Source: Robiginitomaculum sp.
GTDB lineage: Bacteria; Pseudomonadota; Alphaproteobacteria; Caulobacterales; Maricaulaceae
Length of the DNA: 64,000 bases
NCBI GenBank assembly: GCA_015485335.1
Contig: WFTT01000118.1
Location: 1-64,000, forward strand
Direction of reading: 5' to 3'
Positions 8,724-17,424 of this stretch are shown here, piece after piece. The notes under the pieces are model-generated. The model saw nothing but the letters and a program-made list of their open reading frames with translations, made no database searches and was not told the origin of the DNA. Numbering within the stretch: the first letter of the stretch is position 1; every line of letters starts with the position of its first letter. The position numbers and the translations under genes were made by a program.

Positions 8724-10103
8724 ATGAAATTTAATCTGAAATCGCTTCTGGGTGCCGTCGCTATCAGCGCTGCTACCCTGATCGTTCCTGTTGGTCCTGC
8801 CTTTGCGCAGAACACGCCGGTCAAGTCCATCGACGAGCTGATTGCCCGTGTTGGTCGTGATAGCCGTGAGGCCAATGCCGAGGCTCAGCGCCGGGTGCAG
8901 GAGTTTATGCAAAAAAAGAATCAGCAACAGCGTCTGCTCAATCAGGCAAAAGCGCAGTTGCGGGCCTTGCGGGCGCAGGAAGCAGCCAACAATAAAAAGC
9001 TGGATGCCAACAAGGCGCTGGTGTTGAAGCTGGATGATGATCTGCGCGCAGCCCAGGGTTCGTTTGGTGAATTGTTCGGTGCGGCCCGTCAGGCCGCCGG
9101 CGAAATCAAGGCCGTTGTCGACGTTTCTTTCATCTCCGGTCAGTACCCTGATCGTGGTGAAGCACTGGGTAACGTGGCCAACAGTTCTAAATTGCCGGAA
9201 GTCTCCGAACTGGAAAACATTTACAAAACCATCTTGCAGGAAGCCAAGGCTCAGGGCGATGTGGTTACGTACAAAGGTTCTATCCCGGATGTGAACGACG
9301 GTGCGCCTGTTGATATTACGCGCGTTGGCTCCTTTACTTCCTGGTTGGCCAAGGATGCCAGCTTCCTCAAAGTGGATGATGGCGAACTTGGTTTGCTGGC
9401 TCGCCAGCCTTCTGGTCGTCTTCGTGGTCTGGCCCACAATGTCAGCAATGGCAGCCCCGACAAGATCGTCAAGGGTCCGGTTGACCCGACGCGTGGTGTG
9501 CTGCTGAGCCTGGTTGTGCGTACGCCAACCCTGATGGAACGCTATAATGCTGGTGGTAACATTGGTTATGCTGTGAGTGTGATGGCTGCGATCGGTGTCT
9601 TCATCGGTGTCTGGCGCCTGTTTGCCCTCTTTACCACTTCCATGGCTGTTCGGGCGCAAATGCGTCGCTCCAAGCCTGGTAAGGGTAATCCGCTGGGTCG
9701 TATCATGGCAGCTTATGAAAGCGCCAAGGATCGGGACATTGAAACCATTGAGCTGAAACTCGATGACGCCATTCTCAAAGAGACCGGCAAGCTGGAATTT
9801 GGCCTGAGCCTGATCAAGGTGCTGGCCGCGGTTTCACCGCTGATGGGTCTTCTGGGTACGGTTATCGGGATGATCAAAACCTTCCAGGCAATTACCCTGT
9901 TTGGTGCCGGTGATCCTCAGTTGATGGCTGATGGTATCTCCTTCGCCCTGGTAACCACGGTTCTGGGTCTGCTCTCTGCTATTCCGCTTCTGCTGCTGCA
10001 CAGCTTCTGCTCCTCTGCGAGCCGTAGTCTCCAGCAGGTACTGGAAGAGCAAGCGGCTGGTATGGTTGCGGCGAATGCCGAAGCCCGTTCCAGCGGCAAG
10101 TAG
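8724..10103 (+). CDS. TtpC-like MotA/TolQ/ExbB proton channel protein
   Basis: A 459-residue protein with signal peptide (cleavage after GPAFA, about residue 28), a periplasmic coiled-coil region (about 40-115: FMQKKNQQQRLLNQAKAQL), a long periplasmic domain, a transmembrane helix near 275-297 (GYAVSVMAAIGVFIGVWRLF), and a C-terminal ExbB/TolQ channel domain (about 330-455: KVLAAVSPLMGLLGTVIGMI; GLLSAIPLLLLHSF). This is the plan of TtpC, which in Vibrio is needed for TonB2-dependent transport along with ExbB2 and ExbD2. It is clearly longer than ordinary ExbB (about 240). AGAGGCGAG lies before the ATG. It should act in the inner membrane between proton motive force and TonB. Confidence 0.92.
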   Translation: MKFNLKSLLGAVAISAATLIVPVGPAFAQNTPVKSIDELIARVGRDSREANAEAQRRVQEFMQKKNQQQRLLNQAKAQLRALRAQEAANNKKLDANKALVLKLDDDLRAAQGSFGELFGAARQAAGEIKAVVDVSFISGQYPDRGEALGNVANSSKLPEVSELENIYKTILQEAKAQGDVVTYKGSIPDVNDGAPVDITRVGSFTSWLAKDASFLKVDDGELGLLARQPSGRLRGLAHNVSNGSPDKIVKGPVDPTRGVLLSLVVRTPTLMERYNAGGNIGYAVSVMAAIGVFIGVWRLFALFTTSMAVRAQMRRSKPGKGNPLGRIMAAYESAKDRDIETIELKLDDAILKETGKLEFGLSLIKVLAAVSPLMGLLGTVIGMIKTFQAITLFGAGDPQLMADGISFALVTTVLGLLSAIPLLLLHSFCSSASRSLQQVLEEQAAGMVAANAEARSSGK

Positions 10104-10140
10104 TCCTCTTGCAATCTAAAAGGCTGAGAAGGAATACATT

Positions 10141-10674
10141 ATGCCTGTTTGGCTAAACCCGATGGCGGCTTTGGATAATCTCCAGCAGTTTCTGGAGATG
10201 GGTGGGAACGTGCTCCTGCTGATCATGGTCGCCACCTTCTTCATGTGGGCGTACATTATCGAACGCATGGCCTACTATCAGTTTGCGCATGGCAATATTG
10301 TCAAAAGGGCAATCAATAAATGGGCAGCCCGCCAGGATCACAAATCCTGGTATGCCCATGCCATTCGCGAACAGCTGATTTCTGAGGTTCGTCAGAAAAC
10401 GGAACAGAATATCAGGCTGATCAAAACTTTGGTTGCCATTGCTCCTTTGCTGGGCCTTCTGGGCACGGTGACCGGCATGATCGAAGTGTTTGATGTGATG
10501 GCGGCAACTGGATCGTCCAATGTGCGGGCTATGTCCGCCGGTGTGTCCAAGGCAACCATTCCGACCATGGCCGGTATGGTGGCGGCACTCTCTGGACTTA
10601 TTTTTACAAACCGGCTCGAGCGGCGGGGCCTTCGGGCCACACAAGCCGTCGCTGATGCCATGGAACTAGGGTAG
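10141..10674 (+). CDS. exbB: ExbB-like biopolymer transport protein
   Basis: A short ExbB2-type proton channel subunit of 177 residues, forming with ExbD the motor that energises TonB. It has a first membrane helix (NVLLLIMVATFFMWAYIIERMAYY) and the conserved MotA/TolQ/ExbB block KTLVAIAPLLGLLGTVTGMIE with later GVSKATIPTMAGMVAALSGL. GAAGGAA is placed well before the ATG. It follows the TtpC-like gene by 37 bp and precedes exbD by 9 bp, so it is part of the same transcript. Confidence 0.93.
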   Translation: MPVWLNPMAALDNLQQFLEMGGNVLLLIMVATFFMWAYIIERMAYYQFAHGNIVKRAINKWAARQDHKSWYAHAIREQLISEVRQKTEQNIRLIKTLVAIAPLLGLLGTVTGMIEVFDVMAATGSSNVRAMSAGVSKATIPTMAGMVAALSGLIFTNRLERRGLRATQAVADAMELG

Positions 10675-10683
10675 GGTCGGACC

Positions 10684-11097
10684 ATGCGTAGAGGTGGACG
10701 CCATCGGGAGCAGGAAGAAGTCGAAGTCGATATGACGCCGATGCTGGATATTGTTTTTATCCTCCTGATCTTCTTTATCGTTACGGCTGTTTTTGTTCAG
10801 GAGCGCTCCATCTCGCTGGTGCCGCCGCCCCCGTCTAAAAACGATGAGCCGCAAAAATCAAATCCCGTCATTCTGATTCAGATCACGGATCGCGATGTGG
10901 TTTTTGTCAATGACCAGCTTACCGATGTGCGTCGGGTCGGGCCGGCGATTGAACGCTTCCGTGCCGACAAGGGCGACAGTGCCATTCTGATTGTGCCTGA
11001 TGATGAGGCCAGCCATGGGGTGGTTATTTCCGTGTTTGATGCGGCCAAGAATACGGGTGCACCAACCATGATCCAGCGACAGAAAGACGGCGCCTAA
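10684..11097 (+). CDS. exbD: ExbD-like biopolymer transport protein (first copy)
   Basis: A 137-residue ExbD/TolR family protein. The N-terminus (EQEEVEVDMTPMLDIVFILL) contains the family's membrane helix with the conserved Asp (MLDIVFILLIFFIV) required for proton coupling; the rest is the periplasmic domain (DRDVVFVNDQLTD, ILIVPDDEASHGVVISVFD). Starts 9 bp after the exbB stop. A second exbD follows, giving two ExbD proteins for one motor operon. Confidence 0.94.
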   Translation: MRRGGRHREQEEVEVDMTPMLDIVFILLIFFIVTAVFVQERSISLVPPPPSKNDEPQKSNPVILIQITDRDVVFVNDQLTDVRRVGPAIERFRADKGDSAILIVPDDEASHGVVISVFDAAKNTGAPTMIQRQKDGA

Positions 11098-11136
11098 TCC
11101 ACAGATAGTGGTTTTAAAGATTAGCGGAGTTAAGTG

Positions 11137-11538
11137 ATGGCAAGATCACGCACGGTAAGTAAGGCAGAAGAAGTCGAAATGGATATGACGCCCATGTTGG
11201 ACGTTGTTTTTATCCTGCTGATCTTCTTTATTGTGACGGCGGTTTTCGTCAAAGAACCTGGTGTTGATGTCAACAAACCATTGTGGGGGCCGGAAGTTTC
11301 TGCGGAAAAGCCTTCCATTATGGTGGCGGTAGCCAGTGACAATCAGATCTGGATCAACAAGAAAATCGTACCAAAGGCTGGTGTCAGCTCCGTCCTTGAG
11401 AAGATGAAGGCTGAAAATCCAAAGGCCGAAGGCGTTATCCAAGGTGACCAATTGGCCAAGATCGGCACCGTTCTGGATATTCAGGACGTTTTCATCGCGC
11501 TGGGCATTCCCGTTAAAGTATCAATTGAGAAGAAGTAG
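11137..11538 (+). CDS. exbD: ExbD-like biopolymer transport protein (second copy)
   Basis: A 133-residue paralogue of the preceding ExbD, with the same N-terminal pattern (EEVEMDMTPMLDVVFILLIFFIVTAVFV) carrying the proton-coupling Asp and a diverged periplasmic part (DNQIWINKKIVPKAGVSSVL). Two different ExbD subunits are usual in DUF3450/TtpC-type systems. GGAG lies 7 nt before ATG 11137; the GTG just upstream is not needed. A hairpin resembling a terminator follows 26 bp after the stop. Confidence 0.93.
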   Translation: MARSRTVSKAEEVEMDMTPMLDVVFILLIFFIVTAVFVKEPGVDVNKPLWGPEVSAEKPSIMVAVASDNQIWINKKIVPKAGVSSVLEKMKAENPKAEGVIQGDQLAKIGTVLDIQDVFIALGIPVKVSIEKK

Positions 11539-11563
11539 TTTTCGTGGAATGAGGAAGTTATCA

Positions 11564-11600
11564 CAGACAGGTCGTGTAGTTCTGCACGGCCTGTTTGTTT
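11564..11600 (+). terminator. Terminator-like hairpin after the second exbD
   Basis: A 13-bp stem with two G-T wobbles (cagacaggtcgtg / cacggcctgtttg, loop 8 nt) is followed by ttgtttgttc. The T-tract is imperfect, so it could be an attenuator or partial terminator rather than a full stop, leaving tonB partly dependent on its own promoter. Confidence 0.5.
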
Positions 11601-11915
11601 GTTCAAGACAGGTATAGTCTGGAAGTTGTTAGTACGAGTATTTTGATTTTGCTGAACACTATATAGGATGCACATTCCTTTAGGTTGTGTTGCTGGCCGC
11701 AAAATCGCCCCATTGTTGTGTAACCTTCACAAGCATGTGTGGTTTGCCGATGATTTGCACATTCGGACTGAAAAAAGGCTATTCGTGTTGGATTCGAGTC
11801 GGTAAAGTATTGGAAAACACCGGTCAAATTCGGTGATTCAGGGGGAGAGGGCCAGGCGCCCAATTGATTGAATCATGGATGAATTTGGCTTGGCAGATTG
11901 CAACAGGAGTTCTTG
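11601..11915 (+). other. Gap between the exbD genes and tonB
   Basis: About 315 bp with no credible gene on either strand. AT-rich stretches (for example around 11635-11665, with cactatataggatg) could hold a separate tonB promoter. I see no further recognisable element. Confidence 0.45.
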
Positions 11916-12515
11916 ATGCGTTTTATTGCTGGATTGCCAATTGCTGCGGTAATAACGGTCGGCTTATTTTTGCTGATGCGGTTTTTTATCTCTGGCGATT
12001 TTAAATTGGCGGATAAAGAGGAATCGGTCCGCTTTGACATCAACCCCAAGGTACAAGAACTTGAGGTGCGTCAGCGCGAAGTCAAGCCGGAACGGACCAA
12101 GGACGTTAAACCCCCACCCCCGCCGCCGGCTATTGAAAAGCAAAAAGCCGTGCAGCCAAACGAAGGCATTGCCTCTGTATCTGGCTCCATTCCTGATTTT
12201 GAGCCTCCACAGCTGAACCGTGGCAATATCAACTTTCAGGTGAGCGACCGTGATGCCCAGCCTTTGGTGCGGATCGAGCCGATTTACCCGCCGCGCGCTG
12301 CTGAGCAGGGCCGCGAGGGTACTTGCGAAGGCATGTTTGATGTGAGCGCAACGGGCAAGCCCTATAATATTCGTGTTTCGTGTTCATCTTCCCTGTTTGT
12401 GCGGGCGGCAACGCGCGCCATCGAAAAGTGGAAGTACAATCCGAAGATCGTAGACGGAAAGGCCGTGGCTCGCCGCGGCGTGGTCACGCCATTTAAATTT
12501 CAACTGGCTGACTAG
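11916..12515 (+). CDS. tonB: TonB family energy transducer
   Basis: A 199-residue TonB protein that carries energy from the ExbB-ExbD motor to outer-membrane receptors. It has an N-terminal anchor (LPIAAVITVGLFLLMRFFI), a proline-rich periplasmic spacer with KPPPPPPA, and a C-terminal TonB domain (about 125-199) with the YPPRAAEQGREG motif and the ending KWKYNPKIVDGKAVARRGV. The start is set by AGGAG 6 nt upstream. Its short spacer and lack of the classical EPEP/KPKP repeats fit TonB2-type proteins, which need a partner like TtpC to span the periplasm. The TonB-dependent receptor at 27,291-29,519 is one possible client. Confidence 0.93.
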   Translation: MRFIAGLPIAAVITVGLFLLMRFFISGDFKLADKEESVRFDINPKVQELEVRQREVKPERTKDVKPPPPPPAIEKQKAVQPNEGIASVSGSIPDFEPPQLNRGNINFQVSDRDAQPLVRIEPIYPPRAAEQGREGTCEGMFDVSATGKPYNIRVSCSSSLFVRAATRAIEKWKYNPKIVDGKAVARRGVVTPFKFQLAD

Positions 12516-12581
12516 AGCATTGCGGGTGTGACACAGGCGTTGCACCGGGCCAAAGACAAGATAGCGCCAAGGAGATAAGGC

Positions 12582-14057
12582 ATGTTTGGAACAAAAATAC
12601 ATCGCGGGAACGGATGGTTGAATCAGGTAACACTGATGGCCTTGTCCGCGCTTGTGGCTGTAGTGTTTGTGGCTGGCCCTGCTGATGCACAACGTCGTAA
12701 TCGTGACGAAAAGCAAAAGACCGAAGGCCGGGTGCTGAGCACCAGCGCCGGTGAAGCGATTATTGCGGCACAAGAAGCGCTGGCGGCCGAACCGCCTGAT
12801 AATAAAACGGCCATTGCGGTGCTGACCAAGTTGTTGGAAAAACCAAAACTTACCCCCTATGAGCGCGCGATCAGCCTGCAAATCCGTGGTGGTGCCTATT
12901 ATGCCGAGGGCAATATCAAAGGGACCATCAAAGACTGGGAGGCCGCCATTGCTACGGGGGCATTTAACCAGAGTGAAATTGACAGTCTGACCCCGAATAT
13001 CGGCCAATTGTATATTGCCGAAGGGCAGTATGTTAAAGGGGCCACAATTTTGGAAAACTGGCTGCGTAATGGCGGCAAGGCCAATGATCGCATCCATTTG
13101 ATGATTGCCCAATCCTGGTTGCAGGCCGATGAATATCGCAAGGCTTTGCCTCATGCGGAGGCTGCCTTTCGCATGGCAAACCCCAAGAAGAAAAAGCATT
13201 TTGATATTCTGAACTATATTTATCACGAGCTGAAAATGCCGGCCAAACAGGCCGCCCTGTTGGAAGAGGAAGTCTCCATCTGGCCGGATGATAAAAAGAT
13301 CTGGCGTGCCATTGCGTCCCTGAAACAACAGGCAAACAAGTCGCGTGAGGCCTTCGAGGTCAACAAGATCATGTACTTGAATGGCATGTTGCAAAAAGAG
13401 CGCGAACTGCTCGCCTTGGCCCAGTATTACAGTTACTATGAAGTTCCATATCGGGGTGCCTCGATCCTGGAACGGGAAATGAATGCTGGCCGGGTTTCCA
13501 AAAGCAAAAAGAATCTGGAATTGCTGGCTAATATGTGGCGCCAGGCGCGCGAATATGACCGTGCTATTCCGATCCTGACTGCGGCGGCTAACATTGCGGC
13601 TGACGGTAGCCTTTATGAAAAACTGGGCGAGGCCTATTACGCCGAAGAGCAATACGACAAGGCCGAAAAAGCCTTTAGAAAAGCCATTGCCAAGGGCATT
13701 AAAAAGCCGGGTAATGCCTATGTGCTGATTGCCAATTCTTTGTACGAACGTGATAAACCACGCGCCGCCATCAAAGAGTTTCAAAAGGCAGCGGAATATC
13801 CGTATTCCAGAAAAACTGCCAAAGGCTGGATCCGCTTCATCCGGGGTGAATTTGAAGTGGCCCGCAAACAGGCTGAATTTAAAAACAAGGTTAAACTGGA
13901 CGAATGTAAGAACCAGCTTGACCGTAAAAAACGGATGGGTGCAGAATTCCTTGAAGGGGTTGGTGAAATCTCTAAAGAATGCGTAACCATTCTGGCCAAA
14001 GAGGAAGAGCGGAAAAAAGCCAAAAAGGAAGCTGCTCGTAAAAAGAAAGCCAGTTAA
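12582..14057 (+). CDS. Secreted tetratricopeptide repeat protein of the TonB cluster
   Basis: A 491-residue periplasmic protein with a long signal peptide (LMALSALVAVVFVAGPADAQ) and many TPR-like helical pairs from about residue 60 to 450 (for example LYEKLGEAYYAEEQYDKAEKA and the following AFRKAIAKG). The C-terminus is a lysine-rich tail (KKEAARKKKAS). TPR proteins of this kind end DUF3450/TtpC/ExbBD/TonB clusters in other Proteobacteria and are needed for transport in some (TtpB-like role); function here is inferred from place. AAGGAG lies before the ATG. A strong terminator follows, marking the end of the transcript. Confidence 0.85.
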   Translation: MFGTKIHRGNGWLNQVTLMALSALVAVVFVAGPADAQRRNRDEKQKTEGRVLSTSAGEAIIAAQEALAAEPPDNKTAIAVLTKLLEKPKLTPYERAISLQIRGGAYYAEGNIKGTIKDWEAAIATGAFNQSEIDSLTPNIGQLYIAEGQYVKGATILENWLRNGGKANDRIHLMIAQSWLQADEYRKALPHAEAAFRMANPKKKKHFDILNYIYHELKMPAKQAALLEEEVSIWPDDKKIWRAIASLKQQANKSREAFEVNKIMYLNGMLQKERELLALAQYYSYYEVPYRGASILEREMNAGRVSKSKKNLELLANMWRQAREYDRAIPILTAAANIAADGSLYEKLGEAYYAEEQYDKAEKAFRKAIAKGIKKPGNAYVLIANSLYERDKPRAAIKEFQKAAEYPYSRKTAKGWIRFIRGEFEVARKQAEFKNKVKLDECKNQLDRKKRMGAEFLEGVGEISKECVTILAKEEERKKAKKEAARKKKAS

Positions 14058-14070
14058 GTCTTTCTCTTAC

Positions 14071-14107
14071 AAAAAAGAACCCCCGGTCTCTGGCCGGGGG
14101 TTTTTTG
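14071..14107. terminator. Rho-independent terminator ending the TonB cluster
   Basis: GC-rich stem acccccgg / ccgggggt around tctctgg, preceded by six A and followed by seven T. It can act on both strands: for the TPR gene on the plus strand and for ptrB, whose stop lies at 14122 on the minus strand. Confidence 0.92.
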
Positions 14108-14121
14108 TATGTGCATTTGGC

Positions 14122-16248
14122 TCAGAGCAGCGAAAGACCCGCCGCCTTGATGGCGAAGGCATATTCCAGGGCCGTGGTTTTTAACCCTTCAAATCGCCCG
14201 GACAGGCCACCATGACCGGCCTGCATTTCAGTCTGCAACAGGTATGGCCCGGCCTCGGGGGCCATGTCGCGCAGGCGCGCCACCCATTTGGCCGGTTCCC
14301 AATAGGTCACCCGCGGATCGGTAAGGCCGGCCGTGGCCAATAGCGGCGGGTATGGGCGCACGGCGACATTATCATAGGGGCTGTAGGCGGCGATGGCAGC
14401 AAAGGCATCCTTATCGGCTTTGGGGTTGCCCCACTCGGGCCATTCAGGCGGTGTAAGAGGCAGGGTTTCATCGCACATGGTGTTCAGCACATCGACAAAG
14501 GGAACCGCGGCAATGGCCCCGCCAAACAATTCCGGCGCCATATTTAACACTGCCCCCACCAGCAAGCCGCCGGCGGAGCCACCCATAGCAATGATTTTGC
14601 CCTGGCAGGTATAGTTTCTGGCGATCAGATCCCGGGCGGCCGAAATAAAGTCATGAAATGTATTGGGCTTATGAATGCCCTTGGCGGCGGTGTACCAGGC
14701 ATGGCCCTTGGCCTCGCCGCCACGGATATGGGCAATGGCATAGACAAAGCCGCGATTGACCAGGCTAAGTCGCCGAATGGAAAAACTGGCTGGAATGGTA
14801 ATGCCGTAGGAGCCATAACCATAAAGCAGCAAAGGCGTACTTCCATCAATGGGGGTGTCTTTGTGGTATAGCAGGCTGATGGGAATATCTTCGCCGTCAT
14901 GGGCCTTGGCCATTAGGCGTTTGACGCAATAGGCATCGGCCTCATGGCCAGAGGGTATGTCCTGGGTTTTGCGCAACGTCCGTGTATGGCGCTCCATATC
15001 ATAATCGAAGATCTGTTCGGGTTGTGCCAGAGAAGAAAAACTAAAACGCATTCTGGGCGTATCAAAATCAAATAGCGGTTCCAGGCCCAATGCATAGGCC
15101 TCGTCCTTAATGGCGATCCGGGTTTCCAGTCCATCGGACAGGCGACGCACGATCAGTTGCGGCAATGCATTTACTCGTTCCAGACGCACCATATGGTTTT
15201 TAAAAAGCCGGTGCTGTAGCCGTCTTGTGCCCGGTTTGGCCGGCACCAGATCCTGCCAGTTCTCGCGCCCGGGATGGTTTTGCGGGGCGGTGACGATTTT
15301 AAAATCCTCGGCCCCATCTGCATTGGTCAGAATGTAAAAATCACGGCCGGCATGGTCCACGTGATATTCCAGGTTGCTTTCCCTGGGGGCGATACACTGT
15401 AAAACCGGCTCTGCCATGTCTGCATCAAGAATATGGACTTCACTGGTCGTGTGATCATTGGCTTCGACCAGGATATAGCGGCGGTCCGATGTCTGTGACA
15501 GGTTCAGGAAAAACCCTTCATCCTCTTCACGATAAAGGCATTGGTCTTTGCCCGGATCCTCGCCCAACCGGTGCCGGCGCACCTCTTTGGGGCGATTGTT
15601 CTCATCACGCCATATCCAGTAAAGGGATGCGCAGTCGGCGCTCCATACCAGATCTGATGCCGCCGATATCAGGTGATCCGGTAAATCTTGACCAGTTTTA
15701 ATGTCCCGAATCCGAATGTCATAAAATTCACTGCCCTGACAATCGGTGGCATAGGCCACAAATCGATGATCCGGGCTGTGGGCAACGGCCCCCAGATCAA
15801 AATAATCATGGGCTTTGGCAAGCGCATTGGCATCCAGAACGGTTTCGATCTGCTCAGCCAAAGTGCCGTCTTTACGAAGGATGCGTCTGGCATAAAGCGG
15901 ATGTTCGCTGCCCGGCTCAAATGCATAAAAATAGGCGTACTGACCGTCTTCTATGGGAACATCCGTATCATCTTCGCGTATGCGGGCGCGCATTTCGGCT
16001 ACCAGACTTTTTTGCAGGGCCTGTGTATCCTGTAGGGCATCATCACAATAGGCATTCTCCGCCAAAAGATGAGCACGTATATCGGCGGGCAAAGCCTGTG
16101 GAGCCTGCATCACCTCACGCCAGTTATCGGCCCGTAACCAGGCATAATCATCACGGATCTGGTGATCACCACAGGAATGCACATGGGGGCGTTTTTCAGC
16201 CATGGGGGCCGCGATCGAAGGGGAAAACACAGATTGGCTTGGGCGCAT
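14122..16248 (-). CDS. ptrB: Oligopeptidase B (S9A family serine peptidase)
   Basis: Cytosolic prolyl-oligopeptidase-type enzyme that cuts short peptides after Arg or Lys. The 708-residue length fits. The N-terminal half is the seven-bladed beta-propeller and the C-terminal part the alpha/beta-hydrolase with the triad S558 (MGGSAGGLL), D644 (AGLTDPRV) and H679 (MQAGHGG). The frame is open 18 nt further, to a TTG; I use ATG 16248, which has AAAGAG upstream. It follows msrB by 28 nt and is probably the last gene of a minus-strand transcript starting at 17783. Confidence 0.95.
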   Translation of the reverse strand: MRPSQSVFSPSIAAPMAEKRPHVHSCGDHQIRDDYAWLRADNWREVMQAPQALPADIRAHLLAENAYCDDALQDTQALQKSLVAEMRARIREDDTDVPIEDGQYAYFYAFEPGSEHPLYARRILRKDGTLAEQIETVLDANALAKAHDYFDLGAVAHSPDHRFVAYATDCQGSEFYDIRIRDIKTGQDLPDHLISAASDLVWSADCASLYWIWRDENNRPKEVRRHRLGEDPGKDQCLYREEDEGFFLNLSQTSDRRYILVEANDHTTSEVHILDADMAEPVLQCIAPRESNLEYHVDHAGRDFYILTNADGAEDFKIVTAPQNHPGRENWQDLVPAKPGTRRLQHRLFKNHMVRLERVNALPQLIVRRLSDGLETRIAIKDEAYALGLEPLFDFDTPRMRFSFSSLAQPEQIFDYDMERHTRTLRKTQDIPSGHEADAYCVKRLMAKAHDGEDIPISLLYHKDTPIDGSTPLLLYGYGSYGITIPASFSIRRLSLVNRGFVYAIAHIRGGEAKGHAWYTAAKGIHKPNTFHDFISAARDLIARNYTCQGKIIAMGGSAGGLLVGAVLNMAPELFGGAIAAVPFVDVLNTMCDETLPLTPPEWPEWGNPKADKDAFAAIAAYSPYDNVAVRPYPPLLATAGLTDPRVTYWEPAKWVARLRDMAPEAGPYLLQTEMQAGHGGLSGRFEGLKTTALEYAFAIKAAGLSLL

Positions 16249-16276
16249 GGACTGGCTCTTTGACAATAGGGGAAGA

Positions 16277-16642
16277 TTATTTTGGCTTAAAATTCAACAC
16301 CGTACCATTGACGCAATAGCGCAATCCGGTGGGGGCAGGGCCATCTTCAAACACATGACCCATATGGGCGCCGCATTTGGCACAATGGATTTCATTGCGC
16401 GCCATGCCCAGGGAATTATCTATATGCTGGGCCAGTGCATGGGGGGAAATGACATCAAAAAAGGATGGCCAGCCAGAGCCGGAATCATATTTGTGGGCGG
16501 CATCAAACAATGGGGTGTCACAGGCTATACAGGTATAAATTCCGGGGCGTTTTTCATCCAGCCATGGTCCCGTAAACGGGGCTTCGGTGGCACAGGAAAT
16601 GGCAATACGTTCCTGTTCGGGGGTGAGTTTGCGATCTGACAT
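16277..16642 (-). CDS. msrB: Peptide-methionine (R)-S-oxide reductase
   Basis: Reduces the R-epimer of methionine sulfoxide in proteins, repairing oxidative damage, with thioredoxin as usual reductant. The 121-residue protein shows the zinc site C38-x2-C41 and C87-x2-C90 (YTCIACDTPLF; HCAKCGAHMGHVF) and the catalytic C110 in GLRYCVNG. The start MSDRKLTPEQ matches the family; the frame is open upstream but overlaps the neighbouring gene. It lies 32 nt after the DUF6456 gene and 28 nt before ptrB. Confidence 0.96.
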   Translation of the reverse strand: MSDRKLTPEQERIAISCATEAPFTGPWLDEKRPGIYTCIACDTPLFDAAHKYDSGSGWPSFFDVISPHALAQHIDNSLGMARNEIHCAKCGAHMGHVFEDGPAPTGLRYCVNGTVLNFKPK

Positions 16643-16674
16643 GGGCCAGCCTTTAAAATGTGATTGGCAATGGA

Positions 16675-17424
16675 TTAATGCAACAATCCATAATGACGGG
16701 CCAGACGCTCTAATGCCAGCTTCAGTACCACTTTGGCGGTGCGTTTTGGCCATTTTCGCGCCTTTTCTACGGCCCCCAGGCTGATCTCGCGTATGCACAG
16801 ACTAAAAACCAGATCATCCAGGCCTGGACCCAGTGCCCCAAGGGCCTGCATAAAACGTTCTTTGGCCGCCAGCGCGTTATCGGCGGCATCCAGAACGGCA
16901 TTGCGGGGGCCCTGTGCCGTGGTGCTTCGGGCCGGGATCTGCCAATCGGCACAGAGTTTTTGTGAAAGGGAAGAGCGATAATAGTCCTGTCGCAATCGTT
17001 CTGCAGCGGCGAATTCTGCTGCTGTTAAAAAGGGGACTTTTTCCTTGCCGCCGCGCCGCCTCAGCCAGGCCAGAGGCGATTCGGCAGCGTTTTTATGCGC
17101 CGTAAACAGGCGGCCCTCTGAATCGATCAGGTGTACCTGATGCATATCACGGTGTTGTGCGGCAAAGGCGCTTTGTGGCTCATCAACTGTATGGCGCCGC
17201 AGCCATGAATCTGCCTGTTCACTGCACTGTAATTGCTGATCATCATGGGCAATCAGAATGCCCGCTGTACAAGCAGATCTGGCTTCATTGGCGCTCAGGC
17301 GGGCGCAAATCCGGCCTTGGTATCTGGCCGCGTAAGAGCCATCTGGCTGGCGGGACAGGGTCAAACCCTTATCCTGCATCTGTGTGAGCACCCGGGCCAG
17401 TTTTTTATCAGTCCGACGGTTCAT
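16675..17424 (-). CDS. DUF6456 domain protein
   Basis: A 249-residue alphaproteobacterial protein of unknown function. The first half is weakly conserved and has a helical region (RLSANEARSACTAGIL). The second half carries the DUF6456 signature: ESPLAWLRRRGGK, FLTAAEFAAAERLRQDYYRS and LDDLVFSLCIREISLGAVEK. No catalytic residues are evident. Its start overlaps the stop of the DnaA-like gene as ATGA (17421-17424), so the two are translationally coupled, a pairing that is conserved in this class and suggests a joint DNA-related role. Confidence 0.85.
   Translation of the reverse strand: MNRRTDKKLARVLTQMQDKGLTLSRQPDGSYAARYQGRICARLSANEARSACTAGILIAHDDQQLQCSEQADSWLRRHTVDEPQSAFAAQHRDMHQVHLIDSEGRLFTAHKNAAESPLAWLRRRGGKEKVPFLTAAEFAAAERLRQDYYRSSLSQKLCADWQIPARSTTAQGPRNAVLDAADNALAAKERFMQALGALGPGLDDLVFSLCIREISLGAVEKARKWPKRTAKVVLKLALERLARHYGLLH

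Noticed and set aside
12384..13784. Antisense frame of 466 codons opposite tonB and the TPR gene
   Set aside because: It covers parts of two real genes on the other strand, has no family features and no Shine-Dalgarno.
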